A stretch of DNA of 64,000 bases from the NCBI RefSeq assembly GCF_963666545.1, contig NZ_OY762899.1:2294001-2358000 (forward strand), read 5' to 3'. The stretch comes from an uncultured Bacteroides sp. (GTDB taxonomy: Bacteria > Bacteroidota > Bacteroidia > Bacteroidales > Bacteroidaceae). Below the pieces are notes generated by a model, which saw only the letters and a program-made list of their open reading frames with translations, had not been told where the DNA came from and made no database searches. This document shows positions 53,946 through 63,324 of the stretch, piece after piece (position 1 is the stretch's first letter; each line of letters opens with the position of its first letter). Both the position numbers and the translations under genes were made by a program.

Positions 53946-55220
53946 TTACAATGTATTTTTTTTCTTTTTGGCAGCTTTCAGCTCTTCTGTAGAAACCAGC
54001 TTAAATAACTTATCGCTGGGGCGGATCTTATCGGCAAGCTTGAATGAAAAGTGTTCGCCCTGTTTTACCACGTCCACAGGCTTCAAATCGACGCGGGCTT
54101 CCTCCAACGTAGTAAACACGGCACCGGTAGTAGGACCGGTTATCAGCAACTTATCACCTACCTTCACATCGGTAGCTTCCACAAGAAACTCCGCCACGCT
54201 AATATTACTGAAATAACGGATTCCCTTGCCCACGTACACTTTCTTTTCGGTAGCTTCCGAACCGTAATTCTTACTCCACTCGCCCAGACGCTGTCCCATG
54301 TAATATCCATCCCAGAAACCACGGTTAAAGACAGTTTTCAATCGCTCGTCCCATGCGGCAATCTTCTCATCAGTGAAGGTATCATCCAAACAAGCCGCAA
54401 CAGCCTCTTTGTAGCATTTCACCACCGTACGCACATATTCCGGCCCGCGAGCACGTCCTTCTATCTTAAACACCCGCACTCCTGCATCCATCATCTTGTT
54501 CATGAAATGAATGGTCTTTAAGTCTTTGGGCGACATGATGTACTGATTGTCAACGTCCAACTCCACGCCTGTGTCCTTATCACGCACGGTGTATGCACGT
54601 CGGCATGCCTGTGTGCAGGCACCTCGATTCGCTGAACTGTTCATTTCGTGCAGAGATAGATAACATTTGCCCGACACCGCCATACAAAGCGCTCCGTGAC
54701 AAAACATCTCAATACGAATCAGTTCGCCATTAGGCCCACAGATATTCTCTTCTTTTATCTGTTGATAGATTTCCGCCACCTGATCGAGACTAAGCTCACG
54801 AGCAAGCACTACCACGTCAGCGAAGAGTGCATAGAACTTTAAAGCCTCCACATTCGAAATGTTCAACTGAGTAGAGAGATGCACCTCCTGCCCTATCGTA
54901 CGGGCATAGTTCATCACAGCCACATCTGCAGCAATCACAGCCGAAATGCCGGCTTCTTTAGCTGCATCAACAATGGTACGCATCAACGTCAAGTCATTAT
55001 CATAGATAATTGTGTTGACAGTGAGGTAACTCTTCATCCCGTGTTCATCGCATGTTTTGGCTATCTCACGCAAGTCTTCTACGGTAAACGTATTCGATGA
55101 GCGCGAACGCATATTCAGATTTTCAATACCAAAGTAGATTGAGTCTGCTCCTGCCTGAATAGCAGCGGCAAGAGACTCCCGCGAACCGACAGGAGCCATT
55201 ATTTCGAAGTCTTTTATCAT
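53946..55220 (-). CDS. U32-family peptidase-like protein (YegQ/TrhP type)
   Basis: The 424-residue protein has the U32 signature EMFCHGALCMAVSGKCYLSL with clustered cysteines and CTQACRRAY, suggesting a 4Fe-4S cluster. Homologues YegQ/TrhP act in prephenate-dependent tRNA uridine hydroxylation rather than proteolysis. It is the first gene of the U32-thioesterase-dprA minus-strand unit. The C-terminus is lysine-rich. Confidence 0.87.
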   Translation of the reverse strand: MIKDFEIMAPVGSRESLAAAIQAGADSIYFGIENLNMRSRSSNTFTVEDLREIAKTCDEHGMKSYLTVNTIIYDNDLTLMRTIVDAAKEAGISAVIAADVAVMNYARTIGQEVHLSTQLNISNVEALKFYALFADVVVLARELSLDQVAEIYQQIKEENICGPNGELIRIEMFCHGALCMAVSGKCYLSLHEMNSSANRGACTQACRRAYTVRDKDTGVELDVDNQYIMSPKDLKTIHFMNKMMDAGVRVFKIEGRARGPEYVRTVVKCYKEAVAACLDDTFTDEKIAAWDERLKTVFNRGFWDGYYMGQRLGEWSKNYGSEATEKKVYVGKGIRYFSNISVAEFLVEATDVKVGDKLLITGPTTGAVFTTLEEARVDLKPVDVVKQGEHFSFKLADKIRPSDKLFKLVSTEELKAAKKKKNTL

Positions 55221-55329
55221 TTTGAATAATTAATTAAATACCGGTTCTGAAGTTTTTAACACCTACCGCTACCTCCCTAGATAAAGGGCAAAGCAGCATC
55301 TGCTGCTCAAAACTTAGAACTTAACTGCG

Positions 55330-55337
55330 CAAAGGTA
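55330..55337 (-). promoter_or_regulatory. -7 box for U32/thioesterase/dprA unit
   Basis: The minus strand reads TACCTTTG followed by C, about 110 bases before the U32 start. Confidence 0.55.
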
Positions 55338-55349
55338 GGCTTTTTTCCG

Positions 55350-55357
55350 TATTTTTG
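55350..55357 (+). promoter_or_regulatory. -7 box for dus
   Basis: TATTTTTG lies 21 bases before the dus ATG and fits TAnnTTTG. Confidence 0.55.
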
Positions 55358-55378
55358 TAACCTAAACAACTGTAGATT

Positions 55379-56383
55379 ATGAAAATAGGAAACATAGAAT
55401 TAGGCAATCAACCTGTATTTCTCGCACCAATGGAGGACGTGACCGACCCGGCCTTCCGCTTAATGTGCAAGAAATTCGGTGCCGACATGGTATATACCGA
55501 GTTTATCTCGAGCGATGCATTGATACGTTACGTGAACAAAACAACTGAAAAACTCACCATTTGTGACGAAGAACGCCCCGTTGCCATTCAGATATATGGA
55601 AGAGAAACCGATGCAATGGTAGATGCTGCCCGCATCGTGGAAGAAGCCAATCCAAACATTCTCGACATCAATTTTGGCTGTCCGGTAAAGAAGGTAGCAG
55701 GTAAAGGAGCCGGTTCGGGTATGTTGCAGAACGTGCCAAAGATGCTGGAAATAACACGTGCCGTCGTTGAAGCCGTAAAGATCCCCGTCACGGTTAAGAC
55801 CCGTCTTGGCTGGGATGCAGATAATAAGATTATTGTGGAACTGGCCGAGCAACTGCAAGACTGTGGCATTGCTGCGCTAACCATCCACGGGCGCACTCGT
55901 GCCCAGATGTACACGGGCGAAGCGGACTGGAATCTGATAGGTGAGGTAAAAAACAATCCCCGCATGCACATTCCCATCATCGGCAATGGCGATGTAACAT
56001 CTCCCCAACGTGTAAAGGAGTGTTTCGACCGCTACGGAGTAGATGCCGTAATGATAGGCCGTGGAAGCATTGGCCGCCCATGGATATTCAAAGAGGTGAA
56101 ACACTACCTGGAAACAGGCGAAGAGCTTCCACCTCTCTCCTTTGAGTGGAAGATGCAAGTGCTCCGTGAAGAAGTACTGAGCAGTGTTGCTCGATTGGAC
56201 GAGCGAAGAGGCATCGTTCACATCCGTCGTCATTTGGCTGCTACTCCTTTATTTAAGGGCATTCCCAATTTCCGCGAAACACGTATTGCGATGCTTCGCA
56301 CCGAATCAGTAAAGGAACTATTTGAGATCTTCGAAACAATAACTCCACCGGAAACAGAATTAGGCAACGTGCTACCACAATAA
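55379..56383 (+). CDS. dus: tRNA-dihydrouridine synthase
   Basis: The 334-residue flavoprotein has a TIM barrel starting FLAPMEDVTDPAFRLMCKKF, the catalytic Cys in DINFGCPVKKVAGKGAGSG, TVKTRLGWD, HGRTRAQMYTGEADW and GNGDV/GRGSIGRPW FMN phosphate sites, and a C-terminal helical domain. It reduces uridines in tRNA with NADPH. The start is well placed after the promoter. Confidence 0.94.
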   Translation: MKIGNIELGNQPVFLAPMEDVTDPAFRLMCKKFGADMVYTEFISSDALIRYVNKTTEKLTICDEERPVAIQIYGRETDAMVDAARIVEEANPNILDINFGCPVKKVAGKGAGSGMLQNVPKMLEITRAVVEAVKIPVTVKTRLGWDADNKIIVELAEQLQDCGIAALTIHGRTRAQMYTGEADWNLIGEVKNNPRMHIPIIGNGDVTSPQRVKECFDRYGVDAVMIGRGSIGRPWIFKEVKHYLETGEELPPLSFEWKMQVLREEVLSSVARLDERRGIVHIRRHLAATPLFKGIPNFRETRIAMLRTESVKELFEIFETITPPETELGNVLPQ

Positions 56384-56422
56384 AAAACGACCAAAAGACT
56401 TGCTAAAGGAAGCTTTGTGTTG

Positions 56423-56430
56423 TATCTTTG
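56423..56430 (+). promoter_or_regulatory. -7 box of a short transcript
   Basis: TATCTTTG followed by TAG at 56423-56430, 40 bases after dus, ahead of a terminator at 56576-56615. Confidence 0.5.
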
Positions 56431-56436
56431 TAGAAT

Positions 56437-56615
56437 GGAGGTCATGCTAACTACCTACAAGGAAAATAAAATGAATAAGATGTACAATAATAAATATATG
56501 ACAATAAAACAATACACAACATTAATACTCCAAATAAGAAGTATTATGGAATAGTAATAATAATATAATAGACGCAAAAAGGTGGTAGTTCCTAGTTGGA
56601 ATTACCACCTTTTTT
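56437..56615 (+). ncRNA. Candidate short transcript (sRNA or small-protein mRNA)
   Basis: The predicted transcript starts about 7 bases after a consensus -7 box and ends at a strong terminator, giving about 180 nt. Inside it a 36-codon frame begins at 56444 (MLTTYKENKMNKMYNN...; an ATG at 56435 is probably upstream of the transcript start) and stops at 56552-56554. The frame ends QIRSIME. Whether RNA or peptide is the product cannot be decided here. Confidence 0.35.
56576..56615 (+). terminator. Intrinsic terminator downstream of dus
   Basis: AAAAAGGTGGTAGTTCC (56576-56592) pairs with GGAATTACCACCTTTTT (56598-56614) with one G-T pair, 5-base loop, T run. Confidence 0.85.
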
Positions 56616-57032
56616 GTATCCATAATTCACCATATATCAAATAAATGAGAAACACAGTCATAATAAATTTTGGTGCCATTTATAATAAATTGTTTTGGGA
56701 TTTATTATAAATTGATTTTATAGTTATTAATAGACTATTTCTGAGCGTAAGGATATTAAACCACAACTTTTTCATCATAAGTCTCTAAAAACAACTTTAA
56801 TAAAAATGACCTTTGCAAGCGTCCAAACATTCATGACATAATCGAGGCATTCAATTATTAAATACATATATTATTAATTACAAAAAGATAGGAAAGTTAT
56901 CTTTTTAATGTTTAAACCGTCAACTTTAAAAGATTAAACGACTCAAGCTTTCAAGGACAACAAGTTAAGTTTTATCTCCTGTGAGAAAAGGGTTTTCATC
57001 TGCACAAACGACCAACATATAAATAAATTATC
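56616..57032. promoter_or_regulatory. AT-rich upstream region of the pigment cluster with inverted repeats
   Basis: There is no gene. It holds a perfect 13-bp inverted repeat ATTTATAATAAAT (56678-56690) / ATTTATTATAAAT (56700-56712) with a 9-base loop, another ATAATAAAT half site near 56660, and a 9-bp hairpin AAAAAGATA (56882-56890) / TATCTTTTT (56898-56906). These may be regulator-binding sites or a weak terminator for the region; nothing else is recognisable. Confidence 0.45.
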
Positions 57033-57040
57033 TATCTTTG
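57033..57040 (+). promoter_or_regulatory. -7 box for the pigment cluster
   Basis: TATCTTTG at 57033-57040 lies 41 bases before the first gene. There is no clear -33 TTTG. Confidence 0.6.
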
Positions 57041-57081
57041 TGGAATAATTAAGTACACGAACGTTTCTAAAGAAGCAGTCA

Positions 57082-58599
57082 ATGATCACTAGCGAAACAA
57101 TAAATTTAGAATCACTCTATAGGCTCTTGTTTGAAGAAGAAAAACTAATACTTTCCGACGAAAGTATACAAAAAGTTGAGAAGAGTTTCAGCTTCTTACA
57201 ATCTTTTGTAAGCGACAAGATTATCTATGGCATCAACACGGGATTTGGCCCAATGGCGCAATACCGAATTGAAGACAAACATCTAACAGAACTGCAATAC
57301 AATATTATAAGAAGCCATTCTACCGGAGCCGGGAAACCATTGCCTGAACTTTACGTAAAAGCATCCATGATTGCCAGACTCTATACTTTTCTTCAAGGAA
57401 AATCGGGAGTACACAAAGAATTAGTCTTACTTCTCACTGAATTTATCAACCACGATATTTGTCCACTCGTTCCCGAACATGGAAGTGTAGGAGCCAGTGG
57501 TGATTTGGTTCAACTAGCTCACATCGCACTAACTCTTATCGGAGAAGGAGAGGTGATATACCAGGGAGAAAGACGTGAAACTGCCGCTGTGCTAAAAGAG
57601 AACAATCTAAAGCCATTCTCTATGCACATCCGTGAAGGTTTGTCCGTAACCAATGGCACCTCAGTGATGACCGGCATTGGAATCGTTAATCTTATCTACG
57701 CACAAAAACTACTTCATTGGTCCATTGCCGCTTCCGTTATGATGAATGAGATTGCCTCTTCGTATGACGACTTTATGTCTCAACCGTTGAATGATGCCAA
57801 ACATCACAAAGGACAACAAGAGATAGCCAAAGCAATGAGAGAATGGGCCTCAGGTAGCAATTGTATGCGACAAAGAGAGGATGAATTATATAATCAGGAG
57901 CCTCATCAAGAGAAAATATTTAAACACAAGGTGCAACCTTACTATTCACTTCGCTGCACTCCGCAGATACTTGGTCCGATATACGATGAACTTAGTTCTG
58001 CTGAGAGTGTGCTAATGAACGAAATAAATTCAGCTTGCGATAATCCTATCGTCGATCCGGAAACGCAAAACATCTACCATGGAGGAAATTTCCATGGAGA
58101 TTACGTCTCCTTTGAGATGGATAAACTAAAAATAGCAATCACCAAACTAACGATGCTCAGCGAACGGCAGATTAACTACCTGTATCATGATCGCATCAAC
58201 GGTATACTTCCTCCTTTTCTCAACATGGGAGTGCTAGGGTTAAACTACGGATTGCAAGCGGCACAATTCACTGCTACTTCAACGACTGCCGAGTGTCAGA
58301 CACTTTCAAACCCAATGTATGTGCATAGCATCCCGAACAACAATGACAATCAAGACATTGTAAGTATGGGTACAAACTCGGCCTTACTAGCAAAAACAGT
58401 GATAGAGAACTCTTATCAGGTAATGGCCATTCTGTTTATGAGCATTGTACAAGCAGTAGATTGTCTCGAAATGAAACAGAATTTAAGTGAGCGTTCCAGA
58501 ACAGTATACGAGGAAATCCGTTCGTTCTTCCCCGCATTCAAGGAAGATGCTGTGCTCTATCCTCAAATAGAGAAAACAATCAATTACTTAAAGAAATAA
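57082..58599 (+). CDS. Aromatic amino acid ammonia-lyase, probably tyrosine ammonia-lyase
   Basis: The 505-residue HAL/PAL-family enzyme has YGINTGFGPMAQY and the MIO cofactor triad in GSVGASGDLVQLAHIAL. LQYNIIRSHSTGAGKPL covers the substrate-selectivity position with Ser-His; as I recall it, Flavobacterium johnsoniae tyrosine ammonia-lyase (flexirubin cluster) reads almost the same, and GGNFHGDY and HSIPNNNDNQDIVSMG are also shared. It would make 4-coumarate as starter for an aryl polyene. It is first in the cluster and overlaps the reductase gene by 1 base. HAL activity is possible, but no hut genes are present. Confidence 0.85.
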   Translation: MITSETINLESLYRLLFEEEKLILSDESIQKVEKSFSFLQSFVSDKIIYGINTGFGPMAQYRIEDKHLTELQYNIIRSHSTGAGKPLPELYVKASMIARLYTFLQGKSGVHKELVLLLTEFINHDICPLVPEHGSVGASGDLVQLAHIALTLIGEGEVIYQGERRETAAVLKENNLKPFSMHIREGLSVTNGTSVMTGIGIVNLIYAQKLLHWSIAASVMMNEIASSYDDFMSQPLNDAKHHKGQQEIAKAMREWASGSNCMRQREDELYNQEPHQEKIFKHKVQPYYSLRCTPQILGPIYDELSSAESVLMNEINSACDNPIVDPETQNIYHGGNFHGDYVSFEMDKLKIAITKLTMLSERQINYLYHDRINGILPPFLNMGVLGLNYGLQAAQFTATSTTAECQTLSNPMYVHSIPNNNDNQDIVSMGTNSALLAKTVIENSYQVMAILFMSIVQAVDCLEMKQNLSERSRTVYEEIRSFFPAFKEDAVLYPQIEKTINYLKK

Positions 58600-59321
58600 T
58601 GAAATACGCACTAGTCACCGGAGGTAGTCGTGGCATCGGGCGAGCTATCTGTTGCAAGCTATCGAGCATGGGATATTATATCCTTATTAACTACCAGTCC
58701 AATGAGAACGAAGCAATGGCAACGTTAGAAAAGGTTCGTCAGCTGGGTTCAGATGGGGAACTTTTAAAATTTAACGTCGCAGATTCAGCAGAAGTTAAAC
58801 AAGTGCTGGATCAGTGGAATGCCGGGCATTCGGGAGAATATATTGAAGTTCTTGTCAACAATGCAGGCATCAGAAAAGATAACCTCATGATATGGATGCC
58901 CGAAGATGATTGGCACAATGTGGTTAATACCGGATTAGACGGATTCTTCTTCGTTACGCAATCATTACTAAAAAATATGCTCATCCGGAAATATGGACGG
59001 ATCATTAATATAGTCTCCCTTTCGGGCATTAAAGGAATGCCGGGACAAGTGAATTATTCCGCTGCCAAAGGAGGAATTATTGCCGCCGCCAAAGCCTTAT
59101 CACAAGAAGTTGCTAGAAAAAACGTCACCGTAAATGCTGTTGCACCGGGCTTCATTAGTACCGATATGACGCATGATCTTAATGAATCCGAGTTAAAGAA
59201 GGTAGTTCCTATGGGCCGTTTTGGAAAAGCAGAAGAAGTAGCCGACTTAGTTGGTTTCCTTGCTTCAGAGCAGGCAGCATACATCACAGGAGAAGTAATT
59301 TCTATTAATGGAGGGTTATAG
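58599..59321 (+). CDS. 3-ketoacyl-ACP reductase, FabG-like
   Basis: This 240-residue SDR has ALVTGGSRGIGRAI for NADPH, LVNNAGIRKD, Ser in NIVSLSGIKG, and YSAAKGG as the YxxxK. In aryl-polyene clusters it reduces the beta-keto group of each elongation cycle. Start codon overlaps the ammonia-lyase stop. Paralogue of housekeeping FabG rather than the main enzyme, judged by location. Confidence 0.9.
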   Translation: MKYALVTGGSRGIGRAICCKLSSMGYYILINYQSNENEAMATLEKVRQLGSDGELLKFNVADSAEVKQVLDQWNAGHSGEYIEVLVNNAGIRKDNLMIWMPEDDWHNVVNTGLDGFFFVTQSLLKNMLIRKYGRIINIVSLSGIKGMPGQVNYSAAKGGIIAAAKALSQEVARKNVTVNAVAPGFISTDMTHDLNESELKKVVPMGRFGKAEEVADLVGFLASEQAAYITGEVISINGGL

Positions 59322-59350
59322 ACCTAATACGATATAATTCAAAAGAAAGA

Positions 59351-60574
59351 ATGAGAAGAGTAGTTATAACAGGAATGGGGATCTATTCGTGCATCGGTAA
59401 GAATCTGGACGAGGCGAAAGACGCTCTATATAACGGTAAATCAGGTATCGGAATTGACCCGGTGCGTAAGGAAATGGGATATTTTTCTTCGCTCACAGGT
59501 ATACTGGAACGTCCTGATCTAAAAAAAATGCTAGACCGCAGAAAGCGACACTGCCTACCCGAACAGGGAGAGTATGCCTATATGGCTACTGTTGAAGCCT
59601 TCAAAAACGCAGGTATAGATGAAGCTTTTCTTGAAAAAAATGATGTCGGTATTTTATATGGTAACGATAGTAGCACGTCTCCCGTAATTAATGCAGTAGA
59701 CATTATCAGGGAGAAGAAAAACACAGCATTGGTGGGTTCCGCCTCTATCTTTCAATCGATGAACTCTACCGTAACAATGAATCTTTCGGTCATCTTTAAA
59801 TTGAGAGGAATTAACTTCACCATTGCGGGAGCATGCGCCAGTGGTTCGCATGCCATCGGCATTGGATATCTACTCATCAAACTGGGTTATCAGGATTGCA
59901 TATTATGTGGAGGGGCACAAGAAGTAAACCCCTACGCCGTAGGTAGTTTTGATGGACTTAGCGCTTTCTCTACCCAGGAAAAAGATCCTCACAAAGCATC
60001 AAAGCCCTTTGATAAAAAACGAGACGGCTTAGTCCCCAGTGGAGGTGGAGCCAGCCTGGTTCTGGAGAGTTACGAATCAGCAATCAAGAGAGGAGCGCCT
60101 ATCCTCGCAGAAGTAACAGGCTATGGTTTCTCTTCAAACGGAGATCATATATCCGTACCTAATGTTGACGGACCAAGAAAATCATTGCAAAACGCAATAA
60201 AAGATGCCGGCATCTCACTGGAAGAGATTAAATACATCAATGCACACGCCACTTCGACTCCTGTAGGCGATCTGAACGAGGCTAAAGCCATAAGCGAAGT
60301 CTTTAACGGATACAAACCCTATGTCACCTCGACCAAGTCAATGACAGGACACGAAATGTGGATGGCAGGAGCCAGCGAAGTGATTTACTCTACTCTAATG
60401 ATGAACAACAACTTCATTGCGCCCAACCTCAATTTTGAAGAACCCGACGAAGCCTCCTCGCTTTTAAACATACCGGCACAAAGAGTGGATATAGAGTTTG
60501 ACGCTTTTCTTTCTAACTCTTTTGGATTTGGAGGAACAAACTCAACATTGATTGTACGTAAATTCAAAGCATAA
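59351..60574 (+). CDS. Beta-ketoacyl-ACP synthase II-type (aryl polyene KS)
   Basis: The 407-residue thiolase-fold condensing enzyme starts RRVVITGMGIYSCIG, has the catalytic Cys in TIAGACASGSHAIG, and His residues in NAHATSTPVGD and KSMTGHEMW. All three catalytic residues are present, so it should be an active condensing enzyme. It pairs with the ACP gene 34 bases on. A second KS-like gene begins at 63741, so a KS/chain-length-factor pair is possible. Confidence 0.92.
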   Translation: MRRVVITGMGIYSCIGKNLDEAKDALYNGKSGIGIDPVRKEMGYFSSLTGILERPDLKKMLDRRKRHCLPEQGEYAYMATVEAFKNAGIDEAFLEKNDVGILYGNDSSTSPVINAVDIIREKKNTALVGSASIFQSMNSTVTMNLSVIFKLRGINFTIAGACASGSHAIGIGYLLIKLGYQDCILCGGAQEVNPYAVGSFDGLSAFSTQEKDPHKASKPFDKKRDGLVPSGGGASLVLESYESAIKRGAPILAEVTGYGFSSNGDHISVPNVDGPRKSLQNAIKDAGISLEEIKYINAHATSTPVGDLNEAKAISEVFNGYKPYVTSTKSMTGHEMWMAGASEVIYSTLMMNNNFIAPNLNFEEPDEASSLLNIPAQRVDIEFDAFLSNSFGFGGTNSTLIVRKFKA

Positions 60575-60608
60575 GAAACTGTATTTATAATTTTAATTGA
60601 ATAAAAAT

Positions 60609-60866
60609 ATGACTAACGAAGAAATCATAGAGAAAATAAGAACAACATTGGCCGAAGAATTTGAGGTAGATATAGAACTCATTCAACCCGAAGCACTACT
60701 GATGCAAACATTAGAACTTGATAGTTTGGATTTGGTAGATATGGTTGTATTGGTAGAACAAAATTTCGGTTTCAACATAACCGGACAAGACTTTACCGAA
60801 ATTAAAACATTTCAAGATTTCTACGATTTGGTGATTGCTCGCATAAAAGAAAAAGAAGCAAAATAA
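60609..60866 (+). CDS. Acyl carrier protein
   Basis: The 85-residue acidic protein has the phosphopantetheine serine in LELDSLDLVDMV. The ATG at 60609 is used in preference to the TTG at 60597. It carries the growing polyene chain in this cluster. Its stop overlaps the next ATG by 1 base. Confidence 0.92.
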   Translation: MTNEEIIEKIRTTLAEEFEVDIELIQPEALLMQTLELDSLDLVDMVVLVEQNFGFNITGQDFTEIKTFQDFYDLVIARIKEKEAK

Positions 60867-61789
60867 TGTCAACTTGGAAAGGAAAGACCAGAGGAGGAGC
60901 ATTCGGATACCTGTTTTTCATTTACTTGATCAGGTATCTGGGAATAAACACGGCCTATACTTTCCTTAGCCTCATCGTTCTCTACTTTATACCTTTCGCC
61001 CCTAAAGCAACGGCGAATATATGGTTTTATGCCCGCCATATATTAAATTATAGCCGAACCCGAGCCGTCAGGATGCTACTTTGCAACTATTACAGTCTGG
61101 GACAAATATTAATTGACAAAGTAGCGATAGGTAGCGGCTTGGTAGACAAATATCACTTCAAGTTTGAACATTATCCTGAATTTCTGAATGTTCTGAATAG
61201 CGATCAAGGAGTTATTATGATAGGTGCTCACGTAGGAAACTGGGAAATTGGAGCTCCCTTTTTCGATGAATATGGAAAGAAAATAAATATCGTGATGTAC
61301 GATGCCGAACATCAGAAAATCAAAAAGATGTTGGAAGAAAGCTCCGCAACGAAAGATTATAAAGTGATTCCCGTTAATGAAGATAACCTGACCCATGTGT
61401 TTCAAATAACAGAAGCACTGCAGAAAAAAGAATATGTATGCTTTCAGGGTGATCGCTACCTAAATAAAGAAAAGCTTCTGAGTTGTTCCTTCCTTGGTAA
61501 ACAGGCTTCGTTCCCCATCGGCCCATTTCTATTAGCTTCACGCATGAATGTTCCGGTTGTCTTTTACTTTGCCATGAGAGAAAAGAAACGAACGTATCGA
61601 TTTCATTTCGTTTTAGCAGAGAAAGTAATACGAAGCAAAGAGAAAAAAGCAGAGCAAGCTTTATTGGAACAGTATGTGAATGCATTAGAAGAAATCGTGA
61701 AACAATATCCGGAACAATGGTTTAACTATTATTCATTCTGGAAAGCGCCAAAAAACAATAAACAGGCCGAAAAGCAATCGTCAAACTAA
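60866..61789 (+). CDS. Lipid A acyltransferase-family protein
   Basis: This 307-residue LpxL/HtrB-like protein has a membrane segment near residues 12-48, the HxxxxE-type acyltransferase motif in MIGAHVGNWEIGAP, and CFQGDRYLNKE and GPFLLASRMNVPVVF downstream. In aryl-polyene clusters such enzymes link the polyene to a lipid anchor for the outer membrane. The acyl acceptor is not known. Confidence 0.85.
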   Translation: MSTWKGKTRGGAFGYLFFIYLIRYLGINTAYTFLSLIVLYFIPFAPKATANIWFYARHILNYSRTRAVRMLLCNYYSLGQILIDKVAIGSGLVDKYHFKFEHYPEFLNVLNSDQGVIMIGAHVGNWEIGAPFFDEYGKKINIVMYDAEHQKIKKMLEESSATKDYKVIPVNEDNLTHVFQITEALQKKEYVCFQGDRYLNKEKLLSCSFLGKQASFPIGPFLLASRMNVPVVFYFAMREKKRTYRFHFVLAEKVIRSKEKKAEQALLEQYVNALEEIVKQYPEQWFNYYSFWKAPKNNKQAEKQSSN

Positions 61790-61803
61790 AACACCTAACT
61801 GTG

Positions 61804-62889
61804 ATGAATTTATCTCCATCTTTGCAAAACCGATATACAAAAGAGCAACTGACAGCCTTACAGGCACAGCGATTAGCACAAGAGATAGCCTTTGGGCCTA
61901 TCGTTTTTCAAGTTTCTCGTCTGATGTTAAAGTTCGGAATATTCCGTCTTCTTTCGGAGAGGAGAGAAGGATTAACCATCGATGAAATTAGTGCAGAGAC
62001 AAACTTGTCTCGCTATGCCGCACAGGTATTACTCGAATCGTCACTAACCATCGGAACCATTCTTATTCAAGGTGATCTTTACATCCTAGCCAAAGCAGGA
62101 TGGTTTCTGTTGAATGATAAAATGGCGCAAGTAAACATTGACTTCAATCACGATGTGAATTATCTGGGTCTTTATAATCTGGAAGAGGCATTGGTAAACG
62201 GGCGGCCAGAAGGATTAAAAATTTTTGGAGAATGGCCTACTATTTATGAAGGACTATCCAGCTTACCCGAAAACGTTCAGAAGAGTTGGTTCGGTTTTGA
62301 TCATTACTATTCAGATTGTTCCTTCGAGCAAGCATTAACAATTGTGTTTAACAACCAACCTAAGAGCTTGCTGGACGTCGGAGGAAATACAGGAAGATGG
62401 GCCATGAAATGCGTAGACTACAGCAAAGAGGTTGAAGTTACAATCATGGACTTACCTCAACAATTGGAAATGATGAAACAACAGACAACAGGAAAACCGG
62501 GAGCCGACCGCATACACGGCCATGGCGCAAACCTGCTCGATAAGTCTGTACCTTTCCCAAAAGGGTTTGATGTCATCTGGATGAGCCAGTTTCTCGATTG
62601 TTTTTCGGAAGAAGAAGTGACCAGCTTGTTAACACGCGCTGCTCAATCGATGCATAGCGATAGCAGTCTCTTCATTATGGAAACATTCTGGGATCGCCAG
62701 AAATTTGAGACAGCATCTTATTGCTTAGCTCAAATAAGTCTTTACTTTACAGCAATGGCAAACGGCAATAGCAAAATGTATCATTCCGATGATATGATAC
62801 GCTGCATCCGGGAAGCCGGATTAGAAGTAAAGGAAACATTTGATGATTTAGGATTGGGTCATAGCATCCTGCAATGCAAATTGAGATGA
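61804..62889 (+). CDS. SAM-dependent O-methyltransferase-like protein
   Basis: The 361-residue protein has an N-terminal winged-helix dimerisation domain (GLTIDEISAETNLSRYAAQV) and a methyltransferase domain with LLDVGGNTGRWAMKC and FDVIWMSQFLDCFSEEE, as in plant and polyketide O-methyltransferases. It may methylate the aryl head group (4-hydroxyl). A GTG at 61801 is an alternative start. Overlaps the next gene. Confidence 0.83.
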   Translation: MNLSPSLQNRYTKEQLTALQAQRLAQEIAFGPIVFQVSRLMLKFGIFRLLSERREGLTIDEISAETNLSRYAAQVLLESSLTIGTILIQGDLYILAKAGWFLLNDKMAQVNIDFNHDVNYLGLYNLEEALVNGRPEGLKIFGEWPTIYEGLSSLPENVQKSWFGFDHYYSDCSFEQALTIVFNNQPKSLLDVGGNTGRWAMKCVDYSKEVEVTIMDLPQQLEMMKQQTTGKPGADRIHGHGANLLDKSVPFPKGFDVIWMSQFLDCFSEEEVTSLLTRAAQSMHSDSSLFIMETFWDRQKFETASYCLAQISLYFTAMANGNSKMYHSDDMIRCIREAGLEVKETFDDLGLGHSILQCKLR

Positions 62890-63320
62890 AAAGAGAAGTA
62901 ATCGTTCAGCACGAAGGCATACTTCGGTTGATTCCCCAACGCTCTCCCATTGTAATGGTCGATAAGTTCTTTGGCATAGAGGAGGCTGATTCTTACACCG
63001 GACTGACTGTGACTTCAGATAATCTTTTTTGTAAAGACGATGAACTTCAAGAATCGGGAATCATAGAACATATTGCACAATCGGCTGCCGTACGAATAGG
63101 CTATCTATATACTCAAAAAAAAGAGGTCATCCCTTTGGGATATATTGGATCGGTAGATAAATTACAAATCCATAGATTGCCGAAGACAGGAGAAGAACTC
63201 TTTACTAAGATAACTGTCGTACAAGAAGTATTCGACATCACATTGGTCGCAGCACAAGTTACTTCAGATAACCAAGTCATAGCCGAATGTCGAATGAAGA
63301 TATTTTTAAGTACAGAATAA
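62886..63320 (+). CDS. 3-hydroxyacyl-ACP dehydratase (hotdog, FabZ-like)
   Basis: This hotdog protein of about 144 residues has LIPQRSPIVMVDKFFG and ESGIIEHIAQSAAVRIG, the FabA/FabZ-like active-site helix; the expected His is in IPQRSP-type position replaced by Arg, while Glu/His appear in IIEHIAQ. It likely makes the trans double bonds of the polyene. The ATG at 62886 overlaps the methyltransferase stop (ATGA); an upstream ATG at 62874 is possible. Confidence 0.82.
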   Translation: MKREVIVQHEGILRLIPQRSPIVMVDKFFGIEEADSYTGLTVTSDNLFCKDDELQESGIIEHIAQSAAVRIGYLYTQKKEVIPLGYIGSVDKLQIHRLPKTGEELFTKITVVQEVFDITLVAAQVTSDNQVIAECRMKIFLSTE

Positions 63321-63324
63321 AAAG

